Of a stretch of 64,000 bases of DNA, positions 26,494-35,816 are shown one piece after another. Origin of the DNA: SIG575 sp045534165 (GTDB lineage: Bacteria; Bacillota; Clostridia; Oscillospirales; Acutalibacteraceae); assembly GCA_045534165.1 (NCBI GenBank), contig JAZSJD010000017.1, positions 1 through 64,000 on the forward strand, given 5' to 3'. The notes below the pieces were generated by a model, which worked only from the letters and a program-made list of their open reading frames with translations, did no database searches and was not told the DNA's origin. Both the position numbers and the translations under genes were made by a program. Within the stretch, counting starts at the first letter, position 1. Every line of letters starts with the position of its first letter.

Positions 26494-28446
26494 TTATTCA
26501 ATTGTAATTTTAACTTCACCGTTTGAAATAACACTTATTGTAAGTGTGTCTGTTGTTTCATCAAATGTTGTTTTCATTTTTGCACCGTTTGCGCCTGCTG
26601 CAGTAACTTGCGGTTCAGTTTCATAACCGGAAAGAGTAATTACTGATTCTCTGAAGTTTTTCGGGTCACTTCTCTTTCCGCCTTGTGCATAAGAAACCAT
26701 AAATTCATTTTCACCTTCACGGCCTGCACATACATCATCTGTGTCAAGCCTGAGGTTACACAAATCAATGTTTATCTTTCCGCTGTCTTCTTTCAGAACT
26801 GCATATGTATGTGCAACAAATGTGGTCTGCAATTCTTTTTTGCTTTCAGGCAAGGTGTAGTTTACACTCTGCTCACTATCTATAGTCTTGTTTTCGTTGC
26901 TGTTAAAAATATAAATATAATCATTTATATCAAACAGTACTCCGTCACCTGTGTAAGTTTCCTCATACTTTTCGTTAAAGAATTTTGTTTTCAAAGAATT
27001 AATCCACAATCCTTTAAACCAATATTTTAAATCATTAAGAATGTAACTTTCAGGTAAAACTTCTTGCGGGTTTGAATAAATGGGAAGAATGGGAATCACA
27101 TAATATCTTCCTGTTGACGGCACCCAGTCTTTAGAACAATCCAAATAAACATTTTCTATTTTTTCCTGGAAAAACGTAAAGGAATCGCAATATAATCCCT
27201 GAAGGAAGTGAGCATCATTACCACGAAGTGGATAGGATGCAGGAAGTGTCATTTTATAGGCAACCTTTATTTTCTCTTTCACCTGTTCTTTGCTGGGGAT
27301 TGAGCCATTGAGAGCCATCTGATAGAAAGGATAAAGCACTTCGTAGAATGTTGGTGTGAGCACAACATTACCGTCAACCCAATGATAAAGTCCGCCTCTT
27401 GAGAATGTTCCCTCAATTGCATAAACCGTTGCTCCTGCTACCATATCAGCTGTCATATCTATTCCGTAAAGTGCGGGGGGATATTTTGAAGTGTATACAA
27501 AATCCGGCTCATTCGGTTTTAAACCTACGTTATCATATTCAGTAAATCCTTCTTCATACCAAAGGAAGTTTTCAAGGTTTACACCCCAGTTTCCGCAGAC
27601 ATCATCAAGCCAGCAACCCATAATATTTGACTGGGAAGCAAAATGTCTTCCGTGACCATTGTGTTTATCCATAATGATTACGTTTTCTGTATTTGCTTTG
27701 AGCAAATCATAAAGCTCTCTGTCTTTGAGAATATGGTTAACATAGTTGTTCTTTTTCCAATAAGTATATTCCATATCCTGCCAGATAAAAAGTCCTCCGT
27801 TTTCTGCGCAGGCTTTTACACAAGATTTGATTCTCGCAAGAATGTTTTTATTAACACCCATATCGTTTGTTACCACATCTGTTGCGAGATGTTCGTTTGT
27901 AACACCGTTTGTTGAAAGTTCAACCTGCACAAAGCCCATAAGTGACTCGTGATTTTTAAACACTCCTGAAAGTTCTTCCTGAGTGAAAGGCTCACGTTCC
28001 TTATTTGTGCAGAAACATTCTGACTGTGCAACGATAGGCACATTATATTCATCCGTATAAGTCAGCAATTCATCCCAGTAATCAAGCTGTTGCTGAGGGT
28101 TAAGATATGTAGGACCTTCGTCGATATAAATAACAGCAAAAGCTTTAATATCTTCAGGAAGTGCCCAGTATGTAAGAACAGCTTCATATGCAATATCATA
28201 AGGTGTCGGATTAGGAAGATAACGAGGGCAGTTTCTTATCATAAACAGAGGATTTTCTTCGTCAACATACATACGAAGACCATCAACTTTTCTTCTTTGC
28301 CTTACTTCTGAAGTTTCAACCTGAAGTTCTTCAAGAAGCTTATAATCAGACAAATCCTTTTCCCTTGTGTTGTCTGATGCTGATATTTCAACAGGAATCA
28401 TCACCAACATAACAAGTGCTAAAACAAAACTTAAAAATTTTTTCAT
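26494..28446 (-). CDS. secreted GH98-like glycoside hydrolase
   Basis: The start is at 28446, where GGAGG precedes the ATG by 7 nt and a signal peptide follows (about 1-23, ending ISASD). This gives 650 residues. Residues about 40-340 form a TIM barrel resembling GH98 (LPEDIKAFAVIYIDEGP, then GGLFIWQDMEYTYW, then MGCWLDDVCGNWGVNLENFLWYEEGF). The rest is beta-rich, like the GH98 C-terminal domain. GH98 enzymes are endo-beta-galactosidases releasing blood-group A/B or LewisY glycans, or xylan-active. E and D residues in IDEGP and WLDDVCGNWG are catalytic candidates. The family is judged by eye. Confidence 0.65.
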   Translation of the reverse strand: MKKFLSFVLALVMLVMIPVEISASDNTREKDLSDYKLLEELQVETSEVRQRRKVDGLRMYVDEENPLFMIRNCPRYLPNPTPYDIAYEAVLTYWALPEDIKAFAVIYIDEGPTYLNPQQQLDYWDELLTYTDEYNVPIVAQSECFCTNKEREPFTQEELSGVFKNHESLMGFVQVELSTNGVTNEHLATDVVTNDMGVNKNILARIKSCVKACAENGGLFIWQDMEYTYWKKNNYVNHILKDRELYDLLKANTENVIIMDKHNGHGRHFASQSNIMGCWLDDVCGNWGVNLENFLWYEEGFTEYDNVGLKPNEPDFVYTSKYPPALYGIDMTADMVAGATVYAIEGTFSRGGLYHWVDGNVVLTPTFYEVLYPFYQMALNGSIPSKEQVKEKIKVAYKMTLPASYPLRGNDAHFLQGLYCDSFTFFQEKIENVYLDCSKDWVPSTGRYYVIPILPIYSNPQEVLPESYILNDLKYWFKGLWINSLKTKFFNEKYEETYTGDGVLFDINDYIYIFNSNENKTIDSEQSVNYTLPESKKELQTTFVAHTYAVLKEDSGKINIDLCNLRLDTDDVCAGREGENEFMVSYAQGGKRSDPKNFRESVITLSGYETEPQVTAAGANGAKMKTTFDETTDTLTISVISNGEVKITIE

Positions 28447-28468
28447 CTTGTCGCCTCCATTCCTTTGA

Positions 28469-28497
28469 ATTCTATCATAATCCAAAAAAAATTGCAA
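28469..28497 (-). promoter_or_regulatory. promoter of the GH98-like gene
   Basis: TTGCAA, 17 nt, TAGAAT on the minus strand, about 22 nt before the start codon's ribosome site region. Confidence 0.6.
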
Positions 28498-28500
28498 TAA

Positions 28501-28529
28501 AAAAAGGCAGTTCATTGAACTGCCTTTTT
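28501..28529. terminator. intrinsic terminator after the GH3 gene
   Basis: AAAAAGGCAGTTC/GAACTGCCTTTTT; a 13-bp stem with a 3-nt loop right after the stop at 28537 (minus strand). Confidence 0.9.
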
Positions 28530-28536
28530 AAAATTA

Positions 28537-31143
28537 CTAACAAATTTTTCCTGCAAGCCAGAGAAGAATGTTAAAGAAGTTATTCAGAATGAATTCCACA
28601 AAAGTAAGCACATAGGGGAATTCCCATTCCCAATCTGAGAAATTATCAAGATTGCCCATAAGTGAATCGTCATATTCCTGAGGATCAAGGAAAGCTCTTG
28701 TGCTCATCTTTGCAATACAGAGATTTTTTGTAGCCTGTCTTAATGCATTACCCATACCAATGGGGTCTTGTTCATAAACCCTTTTCAGGATTGAAACGTG
28801 TGAGGGATAGTTAAGAAGCCATACACCTGTAAGCATTGTGTCATTACCGTTATAAACTGCAATAACAGGGTTCATATAACCTGTACCTGTCACATTCCAT
28901 GTATAGTCTGAAACAACAAAGCCTTCGAAGCCCCATTCGCCTCTCAGCACGTCGTTGAGAAGTGCACCGTTACCGCCTGCCCATGTTGTGCCGATTCGGT
29001 TATAAGATGACATTACACCTTTACATTCTGTTTCCTTAATCGGAATTTCAAAAGCTTTAAGGTAAAGTTCACGGATTGCCTGTTCATCAGCCCATGTGCA
29101 AACACCTTTTCTGTTTGTATCCTGTTCATTCAGAGCAAAGTGTTTGATTGTAACTGCAAGGCCTTCATTGTGGCAACCTTCAATCATGGCAGATGCTAAT
29201 TTACCTGAAACAACCGGGTCTTCTGAGAAATATTCATAGTTTCTGCCACCTGCAGGATTTCTGTGAAGGTTAACTGCAGGAGCATACCATATGTCAGTAC
29301 CCATATCTCTGCCTTCTTCGCCTACGCCTTCACCTAATTTTACCATAAGGTCTTTATTCCATGTACAAGCCATAACAACAACACAAGGGTATGCAGTTGC
29401 TGTATCTGTAAAGAGGATACCTTTTCTGCCCTTGATACTTGAAGGACCATCGTTGTCACTTGTTGCAGGAACGCCAAGACGTTCAACTGCTCTTGTTCCG
29501 TAACCACCGTCAGAAACTAACTGTGCCATTTCTTCAACTGTGAACTGGTCAAGGAATTTATCCCAGAGGCTTTCATCCTCATAAACATCCTGGAGTGTGA
29601 TAACCTCATCATAAACTGCACCTGTTACAGGGATTTCACCTTCTGTCTGAGGTTCCGGGAAATCATCAGCAGTAGCCAGACCTTCTGCTTTATCAAGTTT
29701 TCTGTATGTGGGGAATGTTGCGCTTCCTTCTTTTCTTGAAAGAACGGGGAAACCGTTATATGCATGTTCAAAACGGTTTTCAATTTCTGTTCCTGTAACG
29801 TCATCATACTTGATAATCTGGTCGTCTTCCTGAACATATTCAAAAGAACCATAATGTTCTCTTACGTTTTTACCAAGAATAATTTCGTATGTACCTTTTT
29901 CAACAATCCATGCTTCATTCACTTTATGGTCATAAGAGGCCATATCGTCAATGTCGAAAGTTATTGTTACAGTTTCGCTGTTGCCGGGTTCAATCATATC
30001 TGTTTTATCAAAATCAACAAGACAAATTGCACTCTTTTCAATTCCGCCATCATAATAAGGAGCACTGTAATAAATCTGTACAGTATCTTTACCGCTTACA
30101 TTACCTGTATTTGTAACTTTTACAGAAACGGTAATCTGGTCTTCTGTTATTGTTTTTTCAACTATTTCCTGCTGGAAAGTAGTGTATGAAAGGCCATAGC
30201 CAAAGGGATACTGAACTTTATCTTTTGCGAAAGTTTCAAAATAACGATAGCCTACATAAATACCTTCAAGATATTCAAGATAATAGCCACCATCTGTATA
30301 TTCATGTGAGCCGAAACAAACACTTGAGGGAGAATCTGATGTTTTGTATGCAACTGTATCTGCAAGTTTACCTGAGGGGTTAACTTCACCTTTAAGCATT
30401 TGTGCAACAGCAGTCATACCAAATTCACCGGGAATCCAGATAATAGCAGCAGCTTTGATGCTTTCATATTCATCGAGCCAACCCATTTCCATAACGTTAC
30501 CGATATTGAAAAGAACAATAACATTTTCAAATGTTTTATCCAATTTTTCAATAAGAGTAACTTCATCATCTGTAAGGTGAAGAACTTCAGGGTCAAGGTC
30601 AGTTTCTTCTGCACCGATTCTGCTGATTACAACAGCTGCTGTGTCAGAGAAAGCTTTTGCATCTGCCATAACTTTATCTGTAAGTTTTGAATCAGGCATT
30701 TCTTCAAGTGAATCCTTTGCCAGAAGAATTGCAAGACCGTTGTTTATAACAGTATTTTTAGTCTGAGGCAAAGCGTTTGAACCACAATATTTTTCGTAAA
30801 GTTTACGAAGTTCCTGGTTGTATTCAATACCTTGTTCATCAAGTGCATCATAAAGTGTTACAGGGTCGTCTGAAACAACACCACCTGAACTTGAGCTTCC
30901 GATAAACGAACAAACAGAACCTGCGCCGAAAACGTTGATTTTTTTGCCTGCCAGGGGAAGAACATTATCCTCATTTTTCAGAAGAACAATACCCTCTGCT
31001 TCGATTTCCACTGCTGTTTTTGAAGTTTTTGCAATAATGTTTCTGTCAATATTACCGCTTACTGAAAAAGCATAGGGTAAAACTGATGCTACCATAATAG
31101 CAACCAGAACAAGAGCAATTACCTTCTTAATTCTTTTCTTCAT
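28537..31143 (-). CDS. membrane-anchored GH3 beta-glucosidase with reversed domain order
   Basis: An 868-residue extracytoplasmic GH3 enzyme. It has a signal or anchor (about 6-28) and a C-terminal hydrophobic helix (FVEFILNNFFNILLWLAG, about 846-865). The GH3 C-type alpha/beta domain comes first (about 40-320, IVLLKNEDNVLPL, PGEFGMTAVAQML, YPFGYGLSYT), then FnIII (about 330-440), then the TIM barrel (about 530-830). The nucleophile is D746 in VVSDYTW. This swapped order is known from Ruminococcus albus-type beta-glucosidases. Probably transcribed with the Gfo/Idh/MocA gene upstream (19-nt gap). Confidence 0.9.
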   Translation of the reverse strand: MKKRIKKVIALVLVAIMVASVLPYAFSVSGNIDRNIIAKTSKTAVEIEAEGIVLLKNEDNVLPLAGKKINVFGAGSVCSFIGSSSSGGVVSDDPVTLYDALDEQGIEYNQELRKLYEKYCGSNALPQTKNTVINNGLAILLAKDSLEEMPDSKLTDKVMADAKAFSDTAAVVISRIGAEETDLDPEVLHLTDDEVTLIEKLDKTFENVIVLFNIGNVMEMGWLDEYESIKAAAIIWIPGEFGMTAVAQMLKGEVNPSGKLADTVAYKTSDSPSSVCFGSHEYTDGGYYLEYLEGIYVGYRYFETFAKDKVQYPFGYGLSYTTFQQEIVEKTITEDQITVSVKVTNTGNVSGKDTVQIYYSAPYYDGGIEKSAICLVDFDKTDMIEPGNSETVTITFDIDDMASYDHKVNEAWIVEKGTYEIILGKNVREHYGSFEYVQEDDQIIKYDDVTGTEIENRFEHAYNGFPVLSRKEGSATFPTYRKLDKAEGLATADDFPEPQTEGEIPVTGAVYDEVITLQDVYEDESLWDKFLDQFTVEEMAQLVSDGGYGTRAVERLGVPATSDNDGPSSIKGRKGILFTDTATAYPCVVVMACTWNKDLMVKLGEGVGEEGRDMGTDIWYAPAVNLHRNPAGGRNYEYFSEDPVVSGKLASAMIEGCHNEGLAVTIKHFALNEQDTNRKGVCTWADEQAIRELYLKAFEIPIKETECKGVMSSYNRIGTTWAGGNGALLNDVLRGEWGFEGFVVSDYTWNVTGTGYMNPVIAVYNGNDTMLTGVWLLNYPSHVSILKRVYEQDPIGMGNALRQATKNLCIAKMSTRAFLDPQEYDDSLMGNLDNFSDWEWEFPYVLTFVEFILNNFFNILLWLAGKIC

Positions 31144-31162
31144 TTTAAAACCTCCCGATATA

Positions 31163-32146
31163 TTAATCCTGTGGATATTCTATACCAATAATTTTTCTTA
31201 TTTCATCCATTTGCCTCATTATATAAAGTGTTTGTTCAGGTGTTACGATGGGACTTTCCGTCATACCTTGTGAAACACATTCACACAGATGAGCAATCTG
31301 TTCTTCAAAACCATTTCCGGCATATGGAACAGAAATACTTTGGCTTTCGCCGTTATTCAATTTAATTTCAATCTGCTGTGGTGCATAAAATCTTGGAAGA
31401 TATGCATAACCTTTGCTTCCGTAAATAAAACCTTCATTGGGTTTCCTGAGAAGTGTTGCACTTGAAATATCAGCAATTGCACTGTTTTTATATTTCAGAA
31501 GCATACAGGTGTGACTGTCCGTGTTTTTGTAAGTTGAACATTGAGCATTTATCTCTTCAACATCTTTTCCAAGATACCAGCTTGCAAAGTTAAGCCCGTA
31601 AACGCCGACATCAAGAAGTGAACCGCCACCATTTTCGTTTTTAAGAACGTGATGGTCCATTTCATCTTCATCCATTGTGTAGCAGAACTTACCTTCAACC
31701 GCAAGGATATCGCCTAACACGCCATCCTTTATCAGCTCAAGCATTTTATTTGTGCCGGGAACGAGTCTTGCCCACATAGCCTCCATAAGAAAAACATTGT
31801 TTTCTTTTGCACACAGAAACATTTCTTCTGCTTCCTTTGCATTGACTGCAATAGGTTTTTCGCAGATGACGTGTTTTGAATTGTTCATCATCAGCATCGA
31901 ACACTCTTTATGACCTGAATGTGGCACAGCAATATATGCTGCATCTATCACGTCTGACTCTGCCATTTTTTCATAACTGTCAAAACGGATGGGAATGTCA
32001 AATTCATCTGCAAATTTTTCAGCATTTTCTTTTGTTCTTGAAGCAACGGCAACAAGCTGTGCATTTTCAACATTCTTGATTGCCTCTGCAAAACGGTGTG
32101 CAATGTTACCTGTTCCCACTATACCGAACCGGATTACCCCATACAA
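31163..32146 (-). CDS. Gfo/Idh/MocA family oxidoreductase
   Basis: A 327-residue NAD(P)-dependent sugar or inositol dehydrogenase. The Rossmann motif is GIVGTGNIAHRFA (8-20) and the catalytic-lysine motif is CEKPIAV, with the downstream GGGSLLDVGVYGLN typical of the family. The frame opens immediately after an in-frame TGA; the first usable codon is TTG at 32146, next to AGAGAGGTG. The substrate is unknown. Position in an operon with a GH3 enzyme suggests it oxidises the released sugar. Confidence 0.85.
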   Translation of the reverse strand: MYGVIRFGIVGTGNIAHRFAEAIKNVENAQLVAVASRTKENAEKFADEFDIPIRFDSYEKMAESDVIDAAYIAVPHSGHKECSMLMMNNSKHVICEKPIAVNAKEAEEMFLCAKENNVFLMEAMWARLVPGTNKMLELIKDGVLGDILAVEGKFCYTMDEDEMDHHVLKNENGGGSLLDVGVYGLNFASWYLGKDVEEINAQCSTYKNTDSHTCMLLKYKNSAIADISSATLLRKPNEGFIYGSKGYAYLPRFYAPQQIEIKLNNGESQSISVPYAGNGFEEQIAHLCECVSQGMTESPIVTPEQTLYIMRQMDEIRKIIGIEYPQD

Positions 32147-32162
32147 TCACCTCTCTTACACT

Positions 32163-32190
32163 ATTATACAGTTTTTAAAATAAAAATCAA
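32163..32190 (-). promoter_or_regulatory. promoter of the oxidoreductase-GH3 operon
   Basis: TTGATT, 16 nt, TATAAT on the minus strand, just upstream of the TTG start at 32146. Confidence 0.65.
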
Positions 32191-32218
32191 TATTTTTTAT
32201 CACATTTAACAAGATATC

Positions 32219-32248
32219 TTGACGATATATTTATTATAGGTATATAAT
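32219..32248 (+). promoter_or_regulatory. promoter of the plus-strand GH3 gene
   Basis: TTGACG (32219-32224), 18 nt, TATAAT (32243-32248), 35 nt upstream of the ATG at 32284. It is back to back with the oxidoreductase promoter, so a shared operator in the 30 nt between is possible. Confidence 0.7.
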
Positions 32249-32283
32249 ATATAAGTATAGCTATGTTTAGGAGGCAAAAAAAC

Positions 32284-34659
32284 ATGAATAAATATGCAAG
32301 ATTCAGATATCAACCCTGTATTCCTCTCGGCGAAGACGGAAAATGCGTTACAGCATCTTTAAAACACGTAAATCTTTCAAGAAAAGCTGCAACAGAGGGT
32401 ATGGTACTGCTTAAAAATACAAATAACACTTTACCATTAAAAAAAGGCACTAAAATTGCCCTTTTCGGCAAAGCAACAATTGAATATATAAAAGGTGGTG
32501 GCGGAAGTGGCGACGTACACACACCTTATATCTGCAATATTTTTGAAGGCTTTGAAGAAAAAGAAAGCCAGGGAAAAGTTTCTGTTTACAGACCTCTTGT
32601 GGATTTCTATAAGGAATATGTAAAAAAAGAAAGTGTTAACATTCCCACACAGGCTCAGATTAATGCAACCTGGGATATTGTTAACGCAATGGAATTCTGC
32701 ACAAAACGTGACGATATGACTTATGACACATTTGCAAGCATGCATGTGCCTGAAGCAAAAGTACCGGACGAGCTTATTGAAGATGCTTCAAAAAATGCAG
32801 ACACAGCAATTATCACAATCAGCCGCTTCTCTGCTGAAGGTGTTGACCGCAGACCTCAGGGAAATGACTATTATCTTTCAGATTTAGAAAAAGACCTTAT
32901 TGATAAAGCAGTCAGACTTTTCAAAGATGTTATTATCGTTATCAATTCAGGTGCAACAATCGACTGCGAATATTTTGCAGAAAAAGAAGAAATCAAAGCT
33001 GTTTTGTTCGGCTGGCAAGGCGGTCTTGAGGGCGGCTCTGCAATTGCAGATATTCTCTGTGGTGATGTTAACCCTTCAGGTAAACTTGCAGACACAATTG
33101 CAAAATCTTATGATTATTTCCCCTGCAAAGATGATTTCTGGGAATGTTTTGAACACCTTGATTATTCAGACGATATATATGTGGGCTACCGTTATTTTGA
33201 AACAATCCCCGGCAAAAACGAAAAAGTAAGATATCCTTTCGGCTTCGGACTTTCTTACACAACATTCAACATCAAAAACAAAGTATGTCTTGAAAACGAA
33301 GGTAACATTCTTGCAATTGCAGAAGTTGAAAACACTGGTTCAGTTGCAGGACGTGAAGTTGTTCAGGTTTATTACAGCGCACCTCAGGGAAAACTTGGCA
33401 AACCTGCAAGAGAACTTGCTTCTTACAAAAAAACAAAGCTTCTTCAGCCGGGTGAAAAAGAAACACTTGTTATGTCCTTTGACATCAACAGTATGGCAAG
33501 CTTTGATGACCTTGGCAAAATTCAGAAATCAGCTTATGTGCTTGAAAAAGGCAACTATTCTTTCTTCATCGGTACAGATGTAAGAAGTGCAGAAAAAGTT
33601 GACTTTGAATACATAGTAAATGAAGATACTGTCACAGAACAATTAACTTCCTGGTGCAAACCTTTCAAGCTTGAAAAAAGAATGTTGGCTGACGGAAGTT
33701 TTGAAAATCTTCCCTTAGGCGAAGAAACCTATTTCTATGCAAAAAACGAACCCACAGGTGCAAAGGCTCCTGAAAAAGAAGTTATGTTCGACAAAGTGGG
33801 TGAAGAAATTTCAATTGATGAATTTGTTTCTCAGTTCACTCTTGATGAACTTATGTATTTTGTTGGCGGTCAGCCACCAACGGGTGTTGCAAACACAGGT
33901 TGTTTCGGTCCTCTTAAAAGACTTGATGTTCCTGCTGTTCCCACAGCAGACGGCCCTGCAGGTTTACGTCTTGAACCTGACACCGGCATACCCACAACAG
34001 CATGGCCATGCGCAACACTCCTTGCCTGCACCTGGGATGAAGAACTTATTTTTGAAGTTGGTGCAGCAGGCGGTGCAGAGGTAAGAGAAAACAATTTAGG
34101 TGTTTGGCTTACTCCTGCTCTTAACATTCACAGAGACCCGCTTTGCGGAAGAAACTTTGAGTATTATTCAGAAGATCCCTTAGTTGCAGGTAAATGTGCA
34201 GCTGCTGCAATAAGAGGTATTCAGTCAAAGAAAGTTGCAGTTTCAATGAAACATTTTGCCTGCAACAACAAAGAAGCAAACAGAATGGGTTGCGATTCAC
34301 GTCTTTCCGAAAGAGCTTTACGTGAAATTTATCTCAAAGGCTTTGAAATTGCAGTTAAAGAAGCTGACCCCTGGACAGTTATGTCATCCTATAACCTTAT
34401 CAACGGTCAGCACACATCAGAAAGCTATGAACTTCTCACAGGAATTCTCAGAAACGAATGGGGCTTCAAGGGAATGGTAACAACTGACTGGGGTGTAAAA
34501 AATGACCCCGTTAAGGAAGTTAAAGCAGGCAATGATATGAAAATGCATTGCGGTTACCCTGAAGATTTGAAATCAGCTTTCGATAAAGGTGATTTAACAA
34601 GAGCAGACCTTGAACTCTGCGTAAAACGTATCCTCCTCATGTTCACAAAATTAATTTGA
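32284..34659 (+). CDS. GH3 beta-glucosidase, cytoplasmic, reversed domain order
   Basis: The start at 32284 has AGGAGG 9 nt upstream, giving 791 residues with no signal. As in the minus-strand GH3 gene, the C-type domain is first (GMVLLKNTNNTLPL, WQGGLEGGSAIADIL, YPFGFGLSYT), then FnIII, then the TIM barrel near the C-terminus. The nucleophile is D735 in VTTDWG. KHFACNN and SSYNLINGQHTS are substrate-binding motifs. It would cleave imported beta-glucosides inside the cell while the anchored homologue acts outside. Confidence 0.92.
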   Translation: MNKYARFRYQPCIPLGEDGKCVTASLKHVNLSRKAATEGMVLLKNTNNTLPLKKGTKIALFGKATIEYIKGGGGSGDVHTPYICNIFEGFEEKESQGKVSVYRPLVDFYKEYVKKESVNIPTQAQINATWDIVNAMEFCTKRDDMTYDTFASMHVPEAKVPDELIEDASKNADTAIITISRFSAEGVDRRPQGNDYYLSDLEKDLIDKAVRLFKDVIIVINSGATIDCEYFAEKEEIKAVLFGWQGGLEGGSAIADILCGDVNPSGKLADTIAKSYDYFPCKDDFWECFEHLDYSDDIYVGYRYFETIPGKNEKVRYPFGFGLSYTTFNIKNKVCLENEGNILAIAEVENTGSVAGREVVQVYYSAPQGKLGKPARELASYKKTKLLQPGEKETLVMSFDINSMASFDDLGKIQKSAYVLEKGNYSFFIGTDVRSAEKVDFEYIVNEDTVTEQLTSWCKPFKLEKRMLADGSFENLPLGEETYFYAKNEPTGAKAPEKEVMFDKVGEEISIDEFVSQFTLDELMYFVGGQPPTGVANTGCFGPLKRLDVPAVPTADGPAGLRLEPDTGIPTTAWPCATLLACTWDEELIFEVGAAGGAEVRENNLGVWLTPALNIHRDPLCGRNFEYYSEDPLVAGKCAAAAIRGIQSKKVAVSMKHFACNNKEANRMGCDSRLSERALREIYLKGFEIAVKEADPWTVMSSYNLINGQHTSESYELLTGILRNEWGFKGMVTTDWGVKNDPVKEVKAGNDMKMHCGYPEDLKSAFDKGDLTRADLELCVKRILLMFTKLI

Positions 34660-34683
34660 TGTAATAAGAGAAAGGAAAATAAA

Positions 34684-35799
34684 ATGGAAACTGTAAAAAA
34701 AGTTAAATTCCCTGCTGCTTCAATTTTATTTCTTTTTGATGGAGTGGCTCGTATTTCGCTTTTTGCGATTTTCATAGTCTTGGTGGTACTATATTCATCA
34801 CTTTTTCTTTCAGTCATGACGCTCAGCCCTGAAATAAAAGAAGCGTTCTCAATGCTTTTTGAAGCATTTGCGACCGGAGATAATCTCAATTCTGAATCAA
34901 ACGACTTTCTATATATTGCTTTGTCTTCATTTTTATTTTGGATTTTAACCGGTTTTATTAATTCGGCAAGCTGTATTTTCCTGTCTGTACCTTTGTTCAA
35001 AAAGAAAGCAAACGGTCTTTTAATTGGCGGTTTTATAGCTTTGATGATTCCACCAATTCTTAAAATTTTAAATGTTATACAAATAGTGATATTTAAACAC
35101 GATTATATTTTCAATTCAAAGTCAGAGTTTTTTGGCAGCGATGTTATTTACTATTTAGTATATATCGTGGTCACTTCTTTAATCTATTTATCATTATTGG
35201 TTATTTCTCTTTTATTTGTTGTTTTTCTTATAAAAATACCGGAACAAAATCATCTGAAAAAATCAGCAAAATTATGGTTCATTCCCGGAATATTACTTTT
35301 GTTATATAATGTATTCTCAATGTTGTTTAAGATAGTTCTTATGATTATGCGTTACTTTAACATCTATGTGTCATATGCTGATTTTTCAAATAACTTCTTA
35401 GCTGTCATATTACCGATATCTTTAGTAGCCATTTCCAACATACCATTCATCATTGCCTTTTTCCTTCTTTTCAAATGGCTGAAAAATCCTTACAAAATCG
35501 TTTCTGTTCCTCAGCCAGTGCAGGAATATACCGCACCTTCAGAAAACAATACAGAAGAAGTTACTGTCCCTGCTGAGGAAAAGCTTGAAGAAATAAAAGA
35601 AGAAATCATTGAATCTGTTATAAAAGTTCCTGCCCGGCAAGAACTTGTCAAACAACAGGTTAGCACTCCTGCCAAAAAGGAACTTTCATCAGTAGAAAAA
35701 GTTTCAAATGACATTTATACTCTGAAAAAAATGTACGATGACGGAGTTATATCAGATGAAGAATTTTCACAAAAGAAAAAACAACTTCTTGACTTATAA
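34684..35799 (+). CDS. multi-pass membrane protein with C-terminal SHOCT domain (paralogue 1)
   Basis: A 371-residue protein with about six hydrophobic segments (about 13-270), an acidic/Ser-Pro-rich linker (about 280-335) and a C-terminal SHOCT motif (LKKMYDDGVISDEEFSQKKKQLLDL). SHOCT is a short oligomerisation domain common at protein ends. It starts METVKKVKFPAASI, almost identical to the next gene's start, so this is a tandem duplicate. Function unknown. It lies 24 nt after the GH3 stop and might share its transcript. Confidence 0.8.
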   Translation: METVKKVKFPAASILFLFDGVARISLFAIFIVLVVLYSSLFLSVMTLSPEIKEAFSMLFEAFATGDNLNSESNDFLYIALSSFLFWILTGFINSASCIFLSVPLFKKKANGLLIGGFIALMIPPILKILNVIQIVIFKHDYIFNSKSEFFGSDVIYYLVYIVVTSLIYLSLLVISLLFVVFLIKIPEQNHLKKSAKLWFIPGILLLLYNVFSMLFKIVLMIMRYFNIYVSYADFSNNFLAVILPISLVAISNIPFIIAFFLLFKWLKNPYKIVSVPQPVQEYTAPSENNTEEVTVPAEEKLEEIKEEIIESVIKVPARQELVKQQVSTPAKKELSSVEKVSNDIYTLKKMYDDGVISDEEFSQKKKQLLDL

Positions 35800-35816
35800 A
35801 CGAAAGGAAAATGAAA